In this document: positions 13,212-16,859 of the stretch, in pieces
How the letters are laid out: each line of letters begins with the position of its first letter
Position numbering within the stretch: the first letter of the stretch is position 1
Notes under the pieces: model-generated
Seen by the model: only the letters and a program-made list of their open reading frames with translations
Databases searched by the model: none
What the model was told of the DNA's origin: nothing
Translations under genes and position numbers: made by a program
Assembly (NCBI GenBank): GCA_964517795.1
Contig: CAZFDE010000058.1
Location: forward strand, 1-16,859
Direction of reading: 5' to 3'
Length of the DNA stretch: 16,859 bases
Origin: CAZFDE01 sp964517795
GTDB taxonomy: Bacteria; Planctomycetota; Phycisphaerae; Sedimentisphaerales; Anaerobacaceae

Positions 13212-14162
13212 ATGGCGAATCATTTTGGCGATCGCATGTGTCAAGCGGTCCAGCAGAAAAAGACACCCCTGATCGTAGGCCTCGACCCGGTTTATTCGCG
13301 TCTGCCCGGTTCGATCCGAACCCATCGCGCGATGAACGACGAAGACGATGCGGCCGCAGCAGTCGATGCGATCCTGGATTTCTGTCGACAGGTTATGCAT
13401 ATTGTCGCACCCATGGTCCCCGCGGTGAAGATCAATATTGCCTTTTTTGAAAAATATCTTTGGGAAGGAATGGAAGCCTACTATTCGCTGATCACCGAAG
13501 CCGATGATCTCGGTATCGAGGTAATCGGCGATGTCAAGCGCGGCGATATCGGTCATACGGCCGAGATGTACGCCGCCGCTCACCTGGAAAATCCCGAACT
13601 GGTCGGGCTTGAAGATATCATCACACCCGATGCGATCACGATCAACGGCTTTGCCGGGACCGAGGGGATCGAGCCGTTTGCGAAAATGGCCGACGAACAG
13701 GGCAAAGGTGTGTTCGTCTGGGTTCGGGCCAGCAATCCTTCGTCAGCGGCGATCCAGGATTTTGCGGGCGCCGACGGTAAAATGCTTTTCGAGCAGATCG
13801 CCGATGTCGTCGCCGAAAGTGCGAATAAACCCGAACGCATCGGTCAAAGCGGCTACAGCAATGTCGGCATGGTCGTCGCCGGTACGTCCGCGGAGGTCAC
13901 CGCCGCCCTTCGCGACAAATACGACCATACATGGTTTCTGGTCCCCGGCTACGGTTCGCAGGGCGCCACGGCGATCGATTGCATGAAGTTCTGCAAACCT
14001 GACGGCACCGGTGCCCTGATCAATGCTTCGCGCTCGATTATTTATGCCTATGAAAAGCATGAATACCGCGGCAAATACGGCGATGACTGGAAAAAATGCA
14101 TCGAACAATCGGTTATCGATGCAAAGATCGAATTAGCCAATGCCATGCAGGCCAAGCTCTAA
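13212..14162 (+). CDS. pyrF: Orotidine 5'-phosphate decarboxylase, type 2
   Basis: PyrF decarboxylates OMP to UMP, the last step of de novo pyrimidine synthesis. The 316-residue product belongs to the longer type-2 group: GLDP (23-26), K-I-N-I-A-F-F-E (73-80) and the catalytic D-V-K-R-G-D-I-G-H-T-A (107-117), including the Asp-Lys-Asp set. An extended middle region and the F-V-W-V-R-A-S-N-P segment fit the same group. A longer frame exists from 13140, but ATG 13212 is preferred: AAAGGA lies 9 nt upstream, family members begin near here, and the predicted transcript starts after 13168. The 3' end overlaps ubiE/menG by 23 nt, suggesting coupled translation. Confidence 0.96.
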   Translation: MANHFGDRMCQAVQQKKTPLIVGLDPVYSRLPGSIRTHRAMNDEDDAAAAVDAILDFCRQVMHIVAPMVPAVKINIAFFEKYLWEGMEAYYSLITEADDLGIEVIGDVKRGDIGHTAEMYAAAHLENPELVGLEDIITPDAITINGFAGTEGIEPFAKMADEQGKGVFVWVRASNPSSAAIQDFAGADGKMLFEQIADVVAESANKPERIGQSGYSNVGMVVAGTSAEVTAALRDKYDHTWFLVPGYGSQGATAIDCMKFCKPDGTGALINASRSIIYAYEKHEYRGKYGDDWKKCIEQSVIDAKIELANAMQAKL

Positions 14163-14871
14163 ACCGGATAATACCAAAGACCCGGCGGTCGTGGGTGCGA
14201 TGTTCTCCCGAATCTGCCCCGCTTACGATCGGCTCAACCATATTCTGTCGTTCGGGATGGATTTTTATTGGCGAAACCAGGCCGCCCTTGCGCTGGCAGC
14301 GTACACACCCGCACACATTGTTGATATCGCCACCGGCAGCGGCGACCAGATGACCAGCCTCTTTAAGCACTGCCCCCGCGCCGAACAGATTACCGGTATC
14401 GACATTAGCGGCGAGATGCTCACCGTGTGCCGAAAGAAACTCACCCAAAAAGGATTAGTGCAAAAAGCAATTCTCCGGCAGGAAGATATCACACAGACCG
14501 ATCTGCCGGAAGCGTCGTTTGACGCCGCGGCCATGAGTTTCGGGATTCGCAATGTTGCAGATATCGACACGGCCTTACAGCAGATTCACCGTATCCTCAA
14601 ACCCGGTGGCTTAGCCGTGATCCTTGAATTTTCAATGCCGAAAAATCCGATCATTCGCGCCGCCTTTCTTTTCTACCTTCGATTCCTTGTCCCGGTAATC
14701 GGCGGCCTGCTCAGCGGAAACTTCAAGGCCTACCGCTATCTGAACAAATCCATCGAGCATTTCGACCCGCCGAATGTCTTTATCAAACGCCTCCAAAACG
14801 CCGGCTTCACAAATATCCGCCACACCCCCATGACCCTCAACACCGTCCATCTCTATCTCGCAATGAAATAG
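14140..14871 (+). CDS. menG: UbiE/MenG-type quinone C-methyltransferase
   Basis: A 243-residue SAM-dependent methyltransferase of the UbiE/COQ5 family, acting on demethylmenaquinone and/or the ubiquinone precursor. Menaquinone is the likelier product for this type of organism, which is inference. Motifs in order: A-M-F-S-R-I-C-P-A-Y-D-R-L-N-H-I-L-S-F-G (20-39), the SAM loop VDIATGSGD (61-69), GIDIS (86-90), the family signature F-G-I-R-N-V (134-139), R-I-L-K-P-G-G (151-157) and E-F-S-M-P (163-167). ATG 14140 overlaps the pyrF end by 23 nt and has no clear SD, so it is probably translated by coupling. No strong terminator follows. The convergent gene at 14893 is 21 nt away, and only a weak ACAC/GTGT stem followed by T residues spans the gap. 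Confidence 0.93.
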   Translation: MPCRPSSKPDNTKDPAVVGAMFSRICPAYDRLNHILSFGMDFYWRNQAALALAAYTPAHIVDIATGSGDQMTSLFKHCPRAEQITGIDISGEMLTVCRKKLTQKGLVQKAILRQEDITQTDLPEASFDAAAMSFGIRNVADIDTALQQIHRILKPGGLAVILEFSMPKNPIIRAAFLFYLRFLVPVIGGLLSGNFKAYRYLNKSIEHFDPPNVFIKRLQNAGFTNIRHTPMTLNTVHLYLAMK

Positions 14872-14892
14872 TCCACACGAGCCTGAAAATCA

Positions 14893-15450
14893 TCAAACTG
14901 TGTTTTTACTTGACCGTATGAGCTTGAAAACGCCCCATATGATTAGGCCAATACTCGTAAATCCCAAAATCAATGCAATAATAACACCCCCAAAAATGAA
15001 AGTGAAAACGCTCATAAAATCGAATTCGCAAAAAGAAAAAATGCGCGGTTCATTCGGACCGGTTACGTCAATCATTACCGCTGCCGGTCCTTGAACATTA
15101 ACATACCCAATCGATTTCTTAGCGCCGTGTGTATCGGTTGATGAAACTGAAAGATCCTCATGAAACTTAAAAGATTCACCACTGTGGGCATCCATAATAT
15201 CAAACTCGAATCCGCTGGGAATTCCTTCGGGATGATTGTAGCTTTTACCTTCATACACAGTTCGATAATCGTGCCACAAATAGTAACGGCCGGGTTCTTC
15301 AACCACAACTTCGGCATGACCCGGAACTATAAACTGCGTTTCGTCCGGACGACCTGAGACGAAAAGAATAACGATGATCAACGGAATAGCAAATACTGCC
15401 GTAATGAAAAGTATGCCGCCCGCAATGATCGGTTTAATTCCCGCTTTCAT
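14893..15450 (-). CDS. Two-TM envelope protein of unknown function
   Basis: A 185-residue protein with TM1 near 8-32, a polar extracytoplasmic domain of about 110 residues (33-145) and TM2 near 147-176, ending in a short basic tail (K-L-I-R-S-S-K-N-T-V). The middle domain looks like a small β-sandwich, with alternating strands (H-A-E-V-V-V, G-R-Y-Y-L-W-H, S-I-G-Y-V-N-V, V-M-I-D-V-T). No catalytic motif was seen and no family is recognised. ATG 15450 has AAGGGA a few nt upstream. It stands alone between two plus-strand genes, with a promoter at 15500-15529. Base composition looks slightly more AT-rich than the neighbours by eye. Confidence 0.7.
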   Translation of the reverse strand: MKAGIKPIIAGGILFITAVFAIPLIIVILFVSGRPDETQFIVPGHAEVVVEEPGRYYLWHDYRTVYEGKSYNHPEGIPSGFEFDIMDAHSGESFKFHEDLSVSSTDTHGAKKSIGYVNVQGPAAVMIDVTGPNEPRIFSFCEFDFMSVFTFIFGGVIIALILGFTSIGLIIWGVFKLIRSSKNTV

Positions 15451-15499
15451 ATTTTCCCTTAGATATTAGCGAGTTAAAACTGGTATATCTATAATAAAC

Positions 15500-15529
15500 A
15501 GAATATCATTTACTATGTTACTGTGTCAA
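15500..15529 (-). promoter_or_regulatory. Promoter of the two-TM protein gene
   Basis: Minus strand: perfect TTGACA (15529-15524), an 18-bp spacer and TATTCT (15505-15500), about 50 bp upstream of the ATG. The remaining part of this gap (to 15642) should hold the promoter of the DUF481 gene. TTTACC, 17 bp, TATTCT on the plus strand near 15560-15590 is a weak candidate. Confidence 0.55.
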
Positions 15530-15642
15530 TTTTTATTTTTAGAACCAGAATAAGAACTTCTTTACCATTGTGGATAAATTCAGTATTCTGACGACCATCG
15601 TGCTGAGGAAAAATTGATGATTCAAGTGAAAGGGAATTGATG

Positions 15643-16668
15643 ATGAAAGCGATCAGTTTGTTTTTTGTTTCGGCAGTACTTTTATGTGGTCCATTATTCG
15701 CCGATGAGGTCCATTTCAAAAACGGCGACCGGCTGACCGGCACGATCAAAACATTAACGGACGGCAAGATGACGTTCGAATCGACCCTGGCGGGCACAGT
15801 CACGGTCGATCTGGCTAATATCGCAACGTTTCAGACCGAGGCGCCCATACAGATCCATCTCGATGACGGTACCGTGCTTAACGATACGGTCGAACCGGCT
15901 GACAAAGGCCTGTTCACTCTAAGCGGCCAAACGGCCCTGCAGCAGCAGGATATCCCCGTTGACCGGGTCGCTGCGATCAATCCGCCGCCCAAGCCCGAAC
16001 CGAAATGGACCGGCAGTATCGCCGCGGGCCTGGCATCGACACACGGCAACACCAAAACAGAGAACACGAACCTCGATTTCCAAATGCAAAAACGCAGCGA
16101 AAAGGACCGCACCACGCTGGGGGCCAATTACCTGCGCGGCAAGCAGGAAGACCCCGATACCGGTAAAGACACCGTCACCGAAAACGAATGGATGATCACC
16201 GGCAAATACGACTATTACTTCACGAAAAAGATGTACGGTTTCCTGGACGGACGCTACGAAAAAGACAGTATCGCCGAGCTGGACCGACGCGTGATACTCG
16301 GCGGCGGTGGCGGTTATCAATGGATCGAATCGGATACGATGAATTTCGCGACCGAAGTCGGCCTTGCATCCCTTTATGAAAAATTCGACAACCAGACCGA
16401 AAGCTCAACCGAGCTGTCCGCCCGGCTGGGTTATCTCTTCGATAAAAAAATCAACGATAAGCTTAAATTCATCCACGATCTGACCTATTATCCAAGCCTT
16501 GAGGAATTCTCGGATTACTTCTTGACCACCAAGGCCGAGTTGCGGGCATCGATGCTCGATTCGATGTTCGTCAGTTTCAAGACGATCTTCGACTACGATG
16601 CCTCTCCGGCCATCGGCAAGACCAGCACCGATACCAAATACCTGCTCGGCGTCGGCTGGGACTTCTAA
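15643..16668 (+). CDS. DUF481 (YdiY-like) outer-membrane β-barrel protein
   Basis: A 341-residue exported protein. The signal peptide is KAISLFFVSAVLLCGPLFA with probable cleavage after Ala20. An N-terminal SH3/Sm-like region (about 21-115) contains F-K-N-G-D-R-L-T-G-T-I and a second, similar D-D-G-T-V-L segment, and a Pro-rich hinge (N-P-P-P-K-P-E-P-K) follows. Then a DUF481 barrel begins W-T-G-S-I-A-A-G-L-A-S-T-H-G-N-T with alternating amphipathic strands, ending in aromatic W-D-F, typical of barrels assembled by the Bam complex. E. coli YdiY is described as salt-induced; the role here is unknown. ATG 15643 has AAAGGGA about 7 nt upstream, though TTG 15637 or ATG 15640 cannot be excluded. 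It is transcribed alone and closed by the terminator at 16701. Confidence 0.88.
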   Translation: MKAISLFFVSAVLLCGPLFADEVHFKNGDRLTGTIKTLTDGKMTFESTLAGTVTVDLANIATFQTEAPIQIHLDDGTVLNDTVEPADKGLFTLSGQTALQQQDIPVDRVAAINPPPKPEPKWTGSIAAGLASTHGNTKTENTNLDFQMQKRSEKDRTTLGANYLRGKQEDPDTGKDTVTENEWMITGKYDYYFTKKMYGFLDGRYEKDSIAELDRRVILGGGGGYQWIESDTMNFATEVGLASLYEKFDNQTESSTELSARLGYLFDKKINDKLKFIHDLTYYPSLEEFSDYFLTTKAELRASMLDSMFVSFKTIFDYDASPAIGKTSTDTKYLLGVGWDF

Positions 16669-16700
16669 ATCGGGGACGTTTACCTATTTTCTGCTAACAC

Positions 16701-16728
16701 AAAAAGCCCCGGCGAACCGGGGCTTTTT
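16701..16728. terminator. Bidirectional intrinsic terminator
   Basis: AAAAAGCCCCGG (16701-16712), loop CGAA, CCGGGGCTTTTT (16717-16728): a perfect 12-bp stem flanked by A and T runs, so it can work in both directions. It serves the DUF481 gene on the plus strand and the partial gene at the right edge on the minus strand. Confidence 0.93.
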
Positions 16729-16767
16729 AAAGTTTTCCCTATACGCTGCACCCTGTACCCTAAGTCA

Positions 16768-16857
16768 TCAATTCAGATACACGTCCTGTTCGATCTCGTC
16801 CTGAACACGGGCGAGTTTGTCAGCGTATCGAACGATACCGGCGACATTGGCAATATT
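16768..16857 (-). CDS. C-terminal fragment of an unidentified protein (partial)
   Basis: An open minus-strand frame of 29 codons enters from the right edge and stops at TGA (16770-16768). It ends A-D-K-L-A-R-V-Q-D-E-I-E-Q-D-V-Y-L-N, a hydrophilic helix-like tail. The other two minus-strand frames give less protein-like sequences. Its stop lies 40 bases from the bidirectional terminator, as expected of a real gene end. The family cannot be named from this fragment. Confidence 0.55.
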   Translation of the reverse strand, partial: NIANVAGIVRYADKLARVQDEIEQDVYLN

Positions 16858-16859
16858 TT

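Noticed and set aside
15513..15803. Minus-strand ORF of 96 codons between the two-TM gene and the DUF481 gene
   Set aside because: It overlaps the signal peptide and N-terminal domain of the DUF481 gene, has no SD or family pattern, and ends in the intergenic region by chance.
1..16859. Mobile elements, CRISPR arrays, prophage genes or long direct repeats
   Set aside because: Reading both strands showed no transposase, integrase, spaced repeats or terminal inverted repeats; nearly all sequence is accounted for by ordinary genes.

Overview
The window looks like a chromosomal segment of a diderm bacterium, most likely a planctomycete of the Phycisphaerae/Sedimentisphaerales type. This is inferred from four things: a dockerin-like C-terminal tail at the left edge (…MANDWL…), a type-2 PyrF, LPS-export permeases together with a DUF481 outer-membrane barrel, and a reduced nusA-infB-rbfA cluster. 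No phage, insertion sequence, CRISPR array or obvious foreign island was found. It is mostly core genome, and the unusual signals lie in leader regions and in a few divergent proteins.

Layout. At 1-1000 are the tail of a secreted-type protein, a strong terminator, and yebC on the minus strand with its own promoter. At 1089-1562 a DUF4258/DUF2283 pair resembles a small toxin-antitoxin module. At 1590-3107 a promoter, TPP riboswitch and terminator-type expression platform control thiC. At 3112-5820 (minus) two LptF/LptG-family permeases meet thiC tail to tail. At 5931-11916 (minus) runs nusA-infB-rbfA-(HhH-GPD-like protein)-hisG, joining transcription and translation factors to the first enzyme of histidine synthesis. 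Upstream of nusA is a roughly 280-nt leader behind a near-consensus promoter. It holds small ORFs, a strong Shine-Dalgarno next to an AUG-UAA start-stop, and an intrinsic terminator just before the nusA ribosome-binding site. At 12432-13112 (minus) is a membrane-anchored protein of unknown function, divergent from pyrF-ubiE/menG (13212-14871, plus), with overlapping -10 elements between them. At 14893-15450 (minus) is a two-TM protein of unknown function. At 15643-16668 (plus) is a DUF481 barrel protein closed by a bidirectional terminator, followed by the 3' end of another minus-strand gene.

How the parts fit: YebC, NusA, IF2 and RbfA serve gene expression. ThiC, HisG, PyrF and MenG/UbiE serve cofactor, amino-acid, pyrimidine and quinone synthesis. 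LptF/LptG and the DUF481 protein serve the outer membrane. The best candidates for new biology are the nusA leader, the HhH-GPD homologue that lacks its catalytic residues, and the enlarged, apparently duplicated periplasmic region of LptF. All functional statements rest on reading motifs by eye; no database search was run.
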